Below, piece by piece: positions 41,042 through 49,924 of a stretch of 64,000 nt of DNA. The stretch's first letter is position 1; the number at the start of each line of letters is the position of its first letter. The notes under the pieces are model-generated. The model saw only the letters and a list, made by a program, of their open reading frames with translations, was not told the DNA's origin and searched no databases. The DNA is taken from NCBI RefSeq assembly GCF_026151205.1, contig NC_087072.1:26005799-26069798 (forward strand), given 5' to 3'. A program made the position numbers and the translations under genes. Origin of the DNA: Bolinopsis microptera. Its lineage: Eukaryota > Ctenophora > Tentaculata > Lobata > Bolinopsidae.

Positions 41042-43078
41042 TTATGCGTTGGTGTAGTGACAATAGGGATCAGTAATACTGGGTTCAGCAATATTAGGTG
41101 AAATGCTCAAATCAGTAGGCGGTGCAATTTGAACATTCTCATTCAAGTCACGTTCATACCTAACTAACGGTTCTCTCCTATCCTGCTCGGTGTCAATAAC
41201 ATCTTCTCTCGCATCAGATGGATAAAATGACACGATGTGATCAATGTGACGTGTACAGGTAGATCCGTTTTCCATGGTAATGGAGTAATGTACGTCTGAT
41301 ACACTGCGAATAACTCCTCTCTTCCACTTATTATTGATCAGATCTCGGTACAATATCTGATCTCCCACTTTAAATCGTCTCAGTTTCGTGTCTTGTTTTA
41401 CTCTTTCCATCTCTTCTTTAGCAGATTTAGCGTTCTCTCTGGAATCGGTGAACGGATGAAGTAAGCTAAGAGCTGATCGGGTTCTCCTTCCGATCATTCG
41501 AACAGCAGGTTCCACTTGTGTTGTCGTGTGTGGAGTGTTGTGATACATCATTAACCAGTTCTGTAGGTTTAACATGGTATCTGAGTTGTTCTGTTTCATT
41601 CTTTTCATAGCGTTCTTAAATTTTCCCACAGCGTTTTCTGCTAACCCATTACTAGCTGGATGATAAGGTGGTGTTGTAACGTGTGTTACTCCGTTCATCT
41701 TCATGAACTGTTTCATTTCAGCAGATATGAATTGCGGTCCGTTGTCGCTAACAATAACTAGACACACACCCCATCGGCAGAAAATCTCTGTCAGTGCTTT
41801 AATAGTATCACTAGTCTTTGTATTTCCCACAGGTAATCTGTTTACTTCAATCCACTTGGAGTACGAGTCCACAACAATGAGCCACATATGATTCAGGAAA
41901 GGTCCTGCGAAATCAATATGTACACGTTCCCATGGTCCTGATGGTTCCTTCCAAGGATGTGGAGTCGTCTTAGCTGGTTTTCTCTGGTTGATCTGACATG
42001 ATACACAGTGTCGGATCATGTTATCTATAGCAAGATCCATCTTTGGCCACCATACGTAGTTTCTCGCTAGAGCTTTGGTACTACCCATTCCCATATGAGT
42101 ATGATGTAATAACTTTACGACTTCATCTCTTAAACTCGTTGGAATGATGACACGATGTCCCCACAATAGACATCCTTTCTCAATACTCAGTTCGTCTCTT
42201 CTTGTATAGTAGGCTGAATCAGTCGCATTTTCTGGCACTGATTCAACTTTCTCTTTCCACTTGTTCCAACCTTCTTTAATACAGTACATCACGTTTGCGA
42301 TCACGTGGTCTTTGGCTGAATGTTGAGCGATCAACTGGCTGTTTAACAACGGTTTTTCTTGATCCATGTACGTTGCAAACACAGTTGTTGGTTCTGGTTC
42401 TAGATCTTCTTTCTCTGCAGGTAACGGATATCTGGAACAAAAGTCTGCGTTACAGTGTTTCTCTGTAGGTCTGAACTTTATGGTATAGTCGTAGTGACTC
42501 AGAGTGAGAGCCCATCGAATGATCCTCGATGTCCCCATCTCAGGTATTTGCTTCTTACTGTCCAACAGTATTTCTAACGGCTTGTGGTCTACATATAATT
42601 GGAAGTTTCTCGCGAAGAGATACTTGTGGAATCTTTTAACTGACCAAACAATTGCCAACGCCTCTTTCTCTATTTGTGAATAGTTCCTTTCAGCTGAAGT
42701 AAGCGTCCGAGAAATAAACTCAACAGGTCTATCTCCATTAGTCGGGTCTGGGTGTGACAGTACCGCTCCCAATCCAAATGGTGATGCGTCGCAATCTAAT
42801 CTCAAAGGTTTGTCTGGGTCATAGAATGTTAGAACTCTGTCTGAAGCTAGATACTTCTTCAACTTGTCAAAAGCTGCTTTCTCTTCTGATCCAAATCTCC
42901 AGTCTTTGCTCGTTCTCAGTCTGTTCAGTGATTCTATCATCGTAGATAGATCTGGTATGAACCTACCGTAATACTGTACGGCTCCGAGAAATGACTTCAA
43001 CTTCGATAAATCCTCAGGATACGGTGCTTTAACTAGTGTCTCCACTTTACTCTTACACAAAATTCCGATTTTTCCCAA
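41042..43078 (-). CDS. Mag-type Pol: RT thumb, RNase H, integrase
   Basis: 678 residues continuing Pol of the LTR element. Start: KVETLVKAP and LKSFLGAVQYYGRFIPDLS (RT thumb). RNase H: LDCDASPFGLGAVLSH, EKEALAIVWSVKRFHKYL, VDHKPLEILL. Integrase zinc domain: HHTHMGMGSTKALARNYVWW with HCVSCQ. Integrase core: HIDFAGPF, IVSDNGPQF and SNGLAENAVGKFK give the D, D, E residues. A chromatin-facing C-terminus (GDQILYRD, KWKRGVI) follows. The first codon here is not a true start: the segment that should carry the YLGH motif is deleted with a frame change at about 43040-43060, separating this part from the upstream frame. Confidence 0.93.
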   Translation of the reverse strand: MGKIGILCKSKVETLVKAPYPEDLSKLKSFLGAVQYYGRFIPDLSTMIESLNRLRTSKDWRFGSEEKAAFDKLKKYLASDRVLTFYDPDKPLRLDCDASPFGLGAVLSHPDPTNGDRPVEFISRTLTSAERNYSQIEKEALAIVWSVKRFHKYLFARNFQLYVDHKPLEILLDSKKQIPEMGTSRIIRWALTLSHYDYTIKFRPTEKHCNADFCSRYPLPAEKEDLEPEPTTVFATYMDQEKPLLNSQLIAQHSAKDHVIANVMYCIKEGWNKWKEKVESVPENATDSAYYTRRDELSIEKGCLLWGHRVIIPTSLRDEVVKLLHHTHMGMGSTKALARNYVWWPKMDLAIDNMIRHCVSCQINQRKPAKTTPHPWKEPSGPWERVHIDFAGPFLNHMWLIVVDSYSKWIEVNRLPVGNTKTSDTIKALTEIFCRWGVCLVIVSDNGPQFISAEMKQFMKMNGVTHVTTPPYHPASNGLAENAVGKFKNAMKRMKQNNSDTMLNLQNWLMMYHNTPHTTTQVEPAVRMIGRRTRSALSLLHPFTDSRENAKSAKEEMERVKQDTKLRRFKVGDQILYRDLINNKWKRGVIRSVSDVHYSITMENGSTCTRHIDHIVSFYPSDAREDVIDTEQDRREPLVRYERDLNENVQIAPPTDLSISPNIAEPSITDPYCHYTNA

Positions 43079-45129
43079 TTACAGCGGAATCCCTCGTCTT
43101 CTAGTCTTTGGATAACCTCCAAAACTCTCTCTACGTGGTCGTCAAACTCGTTGCCCTTGATGAGAATATCATCAACTCTACATGTGACTCCTTTCAGTCC
43201 TTTCAAGACTTCATCCATAGCTGCCTGGAAAATCCCTCCAGCAGGCGCTAGTCCGTACGATAACACAGTCCACTTATAGAGTCCTTGATGTGTGTTAATC
43301 GTCGTTAAAATCTGGTCACACTCTCTAAGCATGATCTGGTTGTAAGCTTGCTTGATGTCCAATCGAGTGAAGATTCTTCCTCCCTTCATCTCAACAAAAC
43401 AATCTTCAACTACAGGCAAGGGGTATACTTTAGAATCGATTTCCGGGTTGAGAGTCCCCTTATAGTCTCCACAAATACGAATAGTGTTATCTTTCTTGAC
43501 TATAGGTACTATGGGCGAAGCATAATCCGAAGTGTCGATCTTTACCAATCGACTATCTTTCTCCATATTATCTAGAGTCAGACCTACTCGTTCCTTCAAC
43601 GAGTACGGAATCTTCCGAGCAGCACAAAACTTTGGACGGTGCTCAGGTTTCAGATTTAACTTAGCTTCAAACTTCTTGACTTGCCCTATTCCAGTTTTAA
43701 ACGTCTCTCGGTTCTTCAGTGATTCTATGAAGGCTATTCTTCTTTGCTCTACAGTACCAGCAAAGTTCACTCTCGGAGTATCTACTATCCTCTTAAGCCA
43801 ATCTGAACCGAACAGAGCATGGACCCAATCCGACCCTAACAGTGTCTGGAAAGTTCCATCAATCACATACAAACGTAACTCTTTGAGAATGTCCCTATAC
43901 TTAACTTCGACCAGGCAGCGTTTCATGGAAGTGCGAACGACTCGGTTATCTGCTAGAACTAACTGTTTATCTACACAATTCTCCAGATGACATCCAGTCA
44001 AATTCAACTTATCAAAGTTAGCTCTACTTATCAACGAAATAGACGATCCCGAATCTAGTTCCATGTCTAAATATCTACCATTAATCAGCACTTTCAAAAA
44101 AGGTTTATTAGAACTAGTGCTATAACCTAAGTCAGTAGAATTAACAGAAATATTAACACTTTCAGCGCATGTAAAATCAACAGAAATAGCATGCAATTCA
44201 GCAATATCAGCATTAGGTTTCACACTATCTATCGACTTACAGTTAATCTGGTGTAAATACTCGTACGGTGTAGAAGAGTTAACTGTAGGTTCGTTGGATG
44301 ATGTTGGTTGCGTTGAATCTGATTCAGGTTCTGTACTGATGTGATGAGTTGGTGTACGCTGTTTCTTGTTGAGGCTAAAACAGTTCTTTTTGATATGACC
44401 GATTTTCTGACAATGTCTACAAACAGTCCTGCACTCGGCTGCTACATGACCGAACACTGTGCACTTGTTGCACTTCTTAGCATTTAAACGTCTCTGTGAT
44501 TTCGAACTGGTACTCCTACTGGAATACTGATCAGACTCCCTTCGTGCCCCTCTCTGATTAGACACGTAATGTACAGCCGACATATTCTGTGCCACTGCCG
44601 ATGAAGTCTGCTTCTCGATGGCTTTCGTGAGCGCATCCGCTGAGGTTTTAACCTCACTGTCATTGATCAATGATACCTTGATCCTCTCGTCTCTTAAACC
44701 ACAAATGAATTTGTCTCTAACAATTCTATCAAATGCATCTCCATAGTCACAGTTTTGTGCAGTCAGTTTCACTCTACCCATATACACAGCAAGTTCCTCA
44801 TCTGGTGATTGAGTTAAAGTGTTCAACTTGAATGATTCTGAGATAACTGATGGTCTCGGTGCTAAACTCTTCAAATTGTCCTTCAATGTTTTAAAAGAAG
44901 CCGCTGACATGGTTGTTGGAGCGATTGTTGCTTTTAGAAGTGAGTAGCTCTCTGGACCTAATGTGCTTATAAGGTACTTCTTTTTTGTTGTTTCATACTT
45001 GCTGGCATCGGTCTCTGCTATTAATCCTGGTTGGAGTGAAACCGTCGTCTCGAATCGCTCGATCCAATCATTTATTCCCTTTTGATTGCCTTGTATTCTT
45101 AGTGGTTCGATGAACCCGCTCGTCGCCAT
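43033..45129 (-). CDS. Mag-type Gag, protease and reverse transcriptase (N-terminal part)
   Basis: 698 residues. Gag (about 1-215) is followed by two CCHC knuckles (C220-C233, CNKCTVFGHVAAEC; C237-C250, CRHCQKIGHIKKNC), an aspartic protease with LDSGSSIS (about 358-365) and the reverse transcriptase with KEDNT-like KKDNTIRICGDYKGTLN, FTRLDIKQAYNQI and the catalytic RVDDILI. The fingers and palm are complete, but the frame ends at EFCVRVKWRH where a small deletion begins. The ATG at 45129 touches the 5' LTR and overlaps the primer-binding site, leaving no leader. The copy is probably inactive because of the deletion. Confidence 0.93.
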   Translation of the reverse strand: MATSGFIEPLRIQGNQKGINDWIERFETTVSLQPGLIAETDASKYETTKKKYLISTLGPESYSLLKATIAPTTMSAASFKTLKDNLKSLAPRPSVISESFKLNTLTQSPDEELAVYMGRVKLTAQNCDYGDAFDRIVRDKFICGLRDERIKVSLINDSEVKTSADALTKAIEKQTSSAVAQNMSAVHYVSNQRGARRESDQYSSRSTSSKSQRRLNAKKCNKCTVFGHVAAECRTVCRHCQKIGHIKKNCFSLNKKQRTPTHHISTEPESDSTQPTSSNEPTVNSSTPYEYLHQINCKSIDSVKPNADIAELHAISVDFTCAESVNISVNSTDLGYSTSSNKPFLKVLINGRYLDMELDSGSSISLISRANFDKLNLTGCHLENCVDKQLVLADNRVVRTSMKRCLVEVKYRDILKELRLYVIDGTFQTLLGSDWVHALFGSDWLKRIVDTPRVNFAGTVEQRRIAFIESLKNRETFKTGIGQVKKFEAKLNLKPEHRPKFCAARKIPYSLKERVGLTLDNMEKDSRLVKIDTSDYASPIVPIVKKDNTIRICGDYKGTLNPEIDSKVYPLPVVEDCFVEMKGGRIFTRLDIKQAYNQIMLRECDQILTTINTHQGLYKWTVLSYGLAPAGGIFQAAMDEVLKGLKGVTCRVDDILIKGNEFDDHVERVLEVIQRLEDEGFRCNWEKSEFCVRVKWRH

Positions 45130-45211
45130 TATTATGTTGTTATTCAGTTAAACAATTAGTTAACCAGGGACATCCTGTAAAAGTAAAAGATTATAATATG
45201 AATACATAACA
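45130..45211 (-). repeat. 5' LTR (82 bp)
   Basis: Adjoins the gag start codon directly; pairs with 40510-40591. Confidence 0.9.
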
Positions 45212-45216
45212 ATAAT

Positions 45217-45519
45217 ACAACCGAGTCCGCCATGCCAAGACAACTTCTGGTTAAACAAAAGAAGCCTGTGGTTGCCGGGTATAACAGTGTCTGAGTGTTT
45301 AGACACCTTAGTTTCTTGGAGGGCTATAACATCCAAGTTGTATCTGTTGCAATCATTTGCAGCTAGATGCTGCGAGTGTTCCTGACTAATGCCTCTAACA
45401 TTCCATGTGGCGAAGTGGAGAGATGCCACCGTGAAAAAACCGAACAAAACAAAGCTGAAGAGAAGAACTGTAGGCTTCTTGGAAGCGTCAGACGTTCTGG
45501 TCGTAATAGTTACTCCCAT
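45217..45519 (-). pseudogene. APE-type endonuclease, N-terminal half (split by LTR element)
   Basis: Reads FATWNVRGI, YNLDVIALQETK and LLLFNQKLSWHGGLGC, the first catalytic blocks (N and E) of an APE-like endonuclease. It breaks at GGLG, the position where the paralog at 49.0 kb continues FLINARV. The other half is at 40117-40504. Confidence 0.88.
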
Positions 45520-45644
45520 GCGTGCCCGTCACAGCAACACACCATCCTAATTATAAATACAAATAATGAAACTTAAAACTGAACTTATCAAAATCAAAAA
45601 TTATGCACAAAATTGAACTTAAAACTGAAATTATCGAACTAATC
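45520..45644. other. Short 5' flank of the split element
   Basis: AT-rich, with two imperfect AAACTTAAAACTGAA-type repeats; no gene. Confidence 0.35.
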
Positions 45645-45855
45645 AAATTCAAAATAAATTTCTCCACAATTTGCGGTTCGAGGCTAAATACCTTAAGTCT
45701 GTCAAGTCGTCACTATTATTCAAATTAATATTTCTTTTATTCAAATCGTCTAAAATAGTTTTAAAAATATTACATTGATGTCTACGTTTGCAGCTAGATC
45801 GGACTCTGCATGATAATGTATTAGCAAATTTGTACAGTGTATAATAGTTTAGTGT
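45645..45855 (-). pseudogene. C-terminal tail of an APE-type reverse transcriptase
   Basis: A frame of about 65 codons reading LYKFANTLSCRVRSSCKRRH, then FKTILDDLNKRNIN and DLTDLRYLASNRKLWRN. The closing LxxLAxxRxxWR pattern is typical of the end of non-LTR reverse transcriptases. It is likely the tail of another copy of the 46.4-49.1 kb family, with the rest lost. Confidence 0.6.
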
Positions 45856-46372
45856 TTATGATACTCTGCAACCTGGTAGCACGGCTGACACAAAAACAAA
45901 ATGTTGGCCTGGCTTGTGCATAACCAAGTAAATAGCACGCACTCCGATAAAAGCCGTCTGGAGAAACTCCGCAAAATGTTCATTGTAGTCAACGGGCACA
46001 AAGAAGCACTACTAGCAATTGTGTCCTTTACCCTCCTACATAATTTGAACATTTTTGTGGCTAACTCATTGAACAACATCTGAATTAAAATGTGTCTAGT
46101 ATTAAAAGATTCAGTAAGTAATTTTTTCATGTACGCTGTACACTGTAGTTAGTAAATGCAAATCAAACTTTTTCGATCAGCCGCGCGCTGAACCAGTGTT
46201 GCACTAGGTAAAAATTGTGTATATTTTGTTCATTTTTGAGTGTAAATTAATTTATTAATTTATCACAAATTATTTTATTATAATATAACCACTTATGTGA
46301 AATGGTTATTTTGACTTTAAATATTTGAACTAAATATGAATTGATTGTGGGTATAAAATAAAATTTGTTTTA
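45856..46372. other. Spacer between retroelement copies
   Basis: No gene. Opposite-strand frames of 60 and 93 codons overlap here without family features. A GC patch (CAGCCGCGCGCTG) stands at about 46179. Confidence 0.35.
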
Positions 46373-47182
46373 CTAAAAAAAAATTTGTTTTACTCTACCA
46401 ATCCTTCTCCTCATATTTAACATACTATTAACAGCAAAATTTAGAGCTAGTTGTGGTGGTGAGTTGCAGTCGCTACGAAGAATGTGCCCAAACATTTTCC
46501 AGCGGGATTTATGAACTCTCTCTGAAAGTGGAGTTACATTGCAACGAGCATACAAGTCCTTGTTGCTGATGATGCGGGGATAAGTCATGTTGATGATACG
46601 TCTTAGATGTTTGCGTTGACACACATCAACTTTATTGATAATGTTCTGTGGAGCTGCCCAGCTGTTACAGTTGTACAATAAAACAGGGGTAACAAATCCT
46701 TCATGCAGCTTGATTTTTACAGGAAGAGAAATGCGGGATTTCTCTGCCCATACCTTGCTGTATTTCTCAAAGGCAACGTAAGCAAGGATGCATCGGCGAG
46801 AGATATCAGCCTTACTGCAGAGCTTGGATCCAAGAGAAATAGTGTTGCGCCAGGGCTCTCTGTTCTTCACGGGTTCACCCTTGGCGTCTACCTCGTCCTT
46901 ATCTGCAATGTAGAAGTGGACATGTTCTGTTTTGTCCTCATTCACAAACAGGTTCCATTCTTCAAGGATCTCCTTACATATGGGCAGCATTTCATTAAGA
47001 GTTTCCTCATCCTCGTCTGCAAAATCGCCATCGTCGGCGTATTCCCATTCAATAGGCATGAGGGTCTCGGGGTTAGGCCAAATGGTAATCACTACTGCAC
47101 GGAAGTGGTACAAAGCTCCAGCAAAGTACAGTGTGAAGAAGGCACCAGATGCAGCATCACCTTGAACCCTCGGATGTTTCAA
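46373..47182 (-). pseudogene. Reverse transcriptase C-terminal part of APE-type element
   Basis: Continues the element at 47216-49085 after two frame changes. Reads QGDAASGAFFTLYFAGAL, the catalytic EYADDGDFADEDEE, KTEHVHFYI, then a thumb with LLYNCNSW and KHLRRIINM and a closing MFGHILRSD. Between 47182 and 47260 the sequence passes through another frame (DDIRLARYLLSNTKL), so two indels separate the halves. No initiation codon of its own is expected. Confidence 0.85.
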
Positions 47183-47215
47183 ACTCTAAGGAAATGGTGT
47201 TGTTGATTTTTATCC

Positions 47216-49085
47216 TCAATTTGGTGTTGGAGAGCAAGTATCTCGCCAAACGAATGTCATCCTCACAACAACAGCATCAGCCAAAAGTTCCAGGATAACC
47301 GATCTCTTGATGGTATCGAAGGCCGAGCTCATGTCGATTCCCATCTTGTGGAACTCCCATCTCTTCTCTTTTACAACAGAAATCAGAATTCGTTGAGTCC
47401 AGACAATATTGGCACAACTATGACCAGCCTTGTAGGCATTTTGCCATGGTCCTGTGTACTCTGCAATTTGCCTTTGAATTCTGTGTAGAGTAATCAAGGA
47501 GAGCAGTTTCCTAGTTCCATTCAGAAGGCAAAGAGGTCTGAGGCTCTTTAGAGGTCCTTTTGGTTTCCCTGGCTTCTGAAGAGGGGTTAGAAACCCTTTC
47601 GTAAAAGAGGGTACATGCTCATGTACTTCAAATGATCGATTAATGAGACATGCATATTGCTGGAAGAATACAGGTGGTGCGTACTTCAGCAGCTCGTTAG
47701 GAATCTCATCAGGACCTACTGCTTTCCCATTTTTCAACTTTGAAGCAGCATATTGGACTTCTAAGGAAGTTATAGGAGTATTCAGAGGACGTGGGGGTCC
47801 AGTGAAAGGTACCAAAGGAGGGTCTGAGCTGGTGTAGTGATTTTTAAACCACTCTCTAATGATACTTGCTTTCTCATCGTCACTTGCAACTAGCTGATTT
47901 TCAGAGTTGAAGACAGATATTGGCTCTGACTCTTTGTTGGCAGCAAGAGCTCTGGTAGCCTCGAACATCCTCTTCGTGTCATCTGCAGCGTTGATGGTGT
48001 CAGCTAGTTGGTTGGCTAGAGCTGTCTCTAGCACTTTAAGACGTTTATTGATATCGTTCTTGAGTTTAATGATACGTTTTCTCAATACTGTCCTGTCTCT
48101 AACTGAATTGTCGTTCAGTTCTTGTAAAAGTTTGTGTCTCTCGTCAGACATATTACATACATGCTGATCTGATGAATGATGATGTCTTTGGGTTTTCTTC
48201 TTGACACCCACAGTGTTAGAGGCTGAAGACTTGATAGTTTCAAACAGCTGTTCGAATCCTGTCTTAGTGTCAGCGGAAGGTGGAAGACTGTCAATTTGCT
48301 GAGTGACAGTTTGCTGGTACTGATCTTGTAGTTCCTTGTTACAAACCAGCGATGTCGTGTTGTACCTTTTAGCAGCTGATGTTCTGTTTCGGTATAACTT
48401 ATTTTGCTGCCTCAGGTCTATGGTAGCTTTTACAATCTTATGATCAGAATGTAGTTTAGCTCCTGCGTAGGCCCTTGCATCATTGAGAAAAACAGTGCTG
48501 CGTGACCGGCATAAAACATAATCAATCTGAGAAAAATAAGGGCAACTTCTTTTGGTCTTCTTGTCTTTCACCCAACCAGTTCTTGTGGTTATATGACGAC
48601 TGGAATGACGAAATGCAGTGTTTGCAGCAAACAAACCATTAGAAACAAGAAAATCCAATAATCTCCCACCATTTTCATTTCGTCTTCCAACGCCATGCCT
48701 TCCAATGTTCTTATGAAGGCCATTTTGAAAGTCATGATCAGACCTTTTGCCAAGTTTGGCATTGAAATCTCCTAGGATCCAGATTTCATGTCTTGCAGGC
48801 ACATTAATTGCTTCCTGAAGCTCACAGTAAAACTGGTCAGTAGCAGCCGGATTTGATAAAGTTTTTGGGTTGGTTGGACTGTAACAGTTCACGATTCGCA
48901 TTTTGCATGGTGGTTTGTTAACAAACTTGGATGGAATAAAAAAGTCCATGAAAGCAACTCGATCACTGATCTGATGAAATGAACGGAAATAATGATTTAC
49001 ACGAGCGTTGATTAAGAAACCCAGTCCACCATGACGTCCTGTCTTCTGATCAAACAAAAGGAGGCGATGATTTCCTGGTAGTTTC
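47216..49085 (-). CDS. APE endonuclease and reverse transcriptase N-terminus
   Basis: Over 613 residues of a non-LTR ORF2. The endonuclease lacks its first block: the frame opens at LPGNHRLLLFDQKTGRHGG, then FHQISDRVAFMD, RIVNCYSPTN, ILGDFNAKLGKR, FSQIDYVLCR and LHSDHKIVKATID (intact SDH). A linker follows, then the reverse transcriptase: LKNGKAVGPDEIPNELLKY, LRPLCLLNGTRKLLS, AYKAGHSCANI and MGIDMSSAFDTIKRS. It ends by frameshift at 47216. Its 5' end is cut by the 10-bp satellite at 49102. A clear paralog of the split copy at 40.1-45.5 kb. Confidence 0.9.
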
Positions 49086-49101
49086 TTATCCTCAAACTGA
49101 C

Positions 49102-49810
49102 AACTCCTCCTAACTCCTCCTAACTCCTCCTAACTCCTCCTAACTCCTCCTAACTCCTCCTAACTCCTCCTAACTCCTCCTAACTCCTCCTAACTCCTCC
49201 TAACTCCTCCTAACTCCTCCTAACTCCTCCTAACTCCTCCTAGCTCCTCCTAGCTCCTCCTAGCTCCTCCTAACTCCTCCTAACTCCTCCTAACTCCTCC
49301 TAACTCCTCCTAACTCCTCCTAACTCCTCCTAACTCCTCCTAACTCCTCCTAACTCCTCCTAACTCCTCCTAACTCCTCCTAACTCCTCCTAACTCCTCC
49401 TAACTACTCCTAACTCCTCCTAACTCCTCCTAACTCCTCCTAACTCCTCCTAACTCCTCCTAACTCCTCCTAACTCCTCCTAACTCCTAATAACTCCTCC
49501 TAACTCCTCCTAACTCCTAATAACTCCTCCTAACTCCTCCTAACTCCTCCTAACTCCTCCAAACTCCTCCTAACTCCTCCTAACTCCTCCTAACTCCTCC
49601 TAACTCCTCCTAACTCCTCCTAACTCCTCCTAACTCCTCCTAACTCCTCCTAACTCCTCCTAACTCCTCCTAACTCCTCCGAACTCCTCCTAACTCCTCC
49701 TAATTCCTCCTTACTCCTCCTAACTCCTCCTAACTCCTCCTAACTCCTCCTAACTCCTCCTAACTCCTCCTAACTCCTCCTAAATCCTCCTAACTCCTCC
49801 TAACTCCTCC
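49102..49810 (+). repeat. 10-bp satellite (TAACTCCTCC), about 71 units
   Basis: 710 bp of near-perfect TAACTCCTCC with a few variants (TAGCTCCTCC, TAACTCCTAA, GAACTCCTCC). One strand is almost pure pyrimidine. It replaces the 5' part of the retroelement on its left and borders the palindrome on its right. Confidence 0.97.
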
Positions 49811-49811
49811 T

Positions 49812-49920
49812 GTCAGGACCAAACAGAGTCAGGACTCAGGACCAGAGAGAGAGAGTCAAGACTAGAGAGAGACAGAGTCAGGACCAGAGAGAGAGTCAAG
49901 ACCAGAGAGAAAACTTGGTA
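49812..49920 (+). repeat. GAGAGA-rich repeat (GTCAGGACCAGAGAGAGA)
   Basis: About five degenerate units mixing (GA)n with TCAGGACC/TCAAGACC. It continues the purine/pyrimidine character of the neighbouring satellite. Confidence 0.85.
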
Positions 49921-49924
49921 CCTA

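Larger units (their letters stand above)
40510..45211 (-). mobile_element. Mag-type Ty3/Gypsy LTR retrotransposon, 4.7 kb
   Basis: Identical-looking 82-bp LTRs at 45130-45211 (5') and 40510-40591 (3') enclose gag-pol. A 5-bp target duplication (ATAAT, 40505-40509 and 45212-45216) flanks it. LTR ends read TGTTATG and CATAATA on the element strand. A purine tract (AAAAGAGGGAAA) precedes the 3' LTR. A primer-binding site TGGCGACGAG, the complement of a serine-tRNA 3' end, begins two bases after the 5' LTR inside the gag start codon. Very short LTRs, two zinc knuckles, serine-type primer and about 4.6-4.7 kb length are traits of the Mag clade. It is inserted in an APE endonuclease gene. Confidence 0.9.

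Noticed and set aside
45849-46130. Overlapping 93- and 60-codon frames
   Set aside because: No family features; the region is the debris between retroelement copies.
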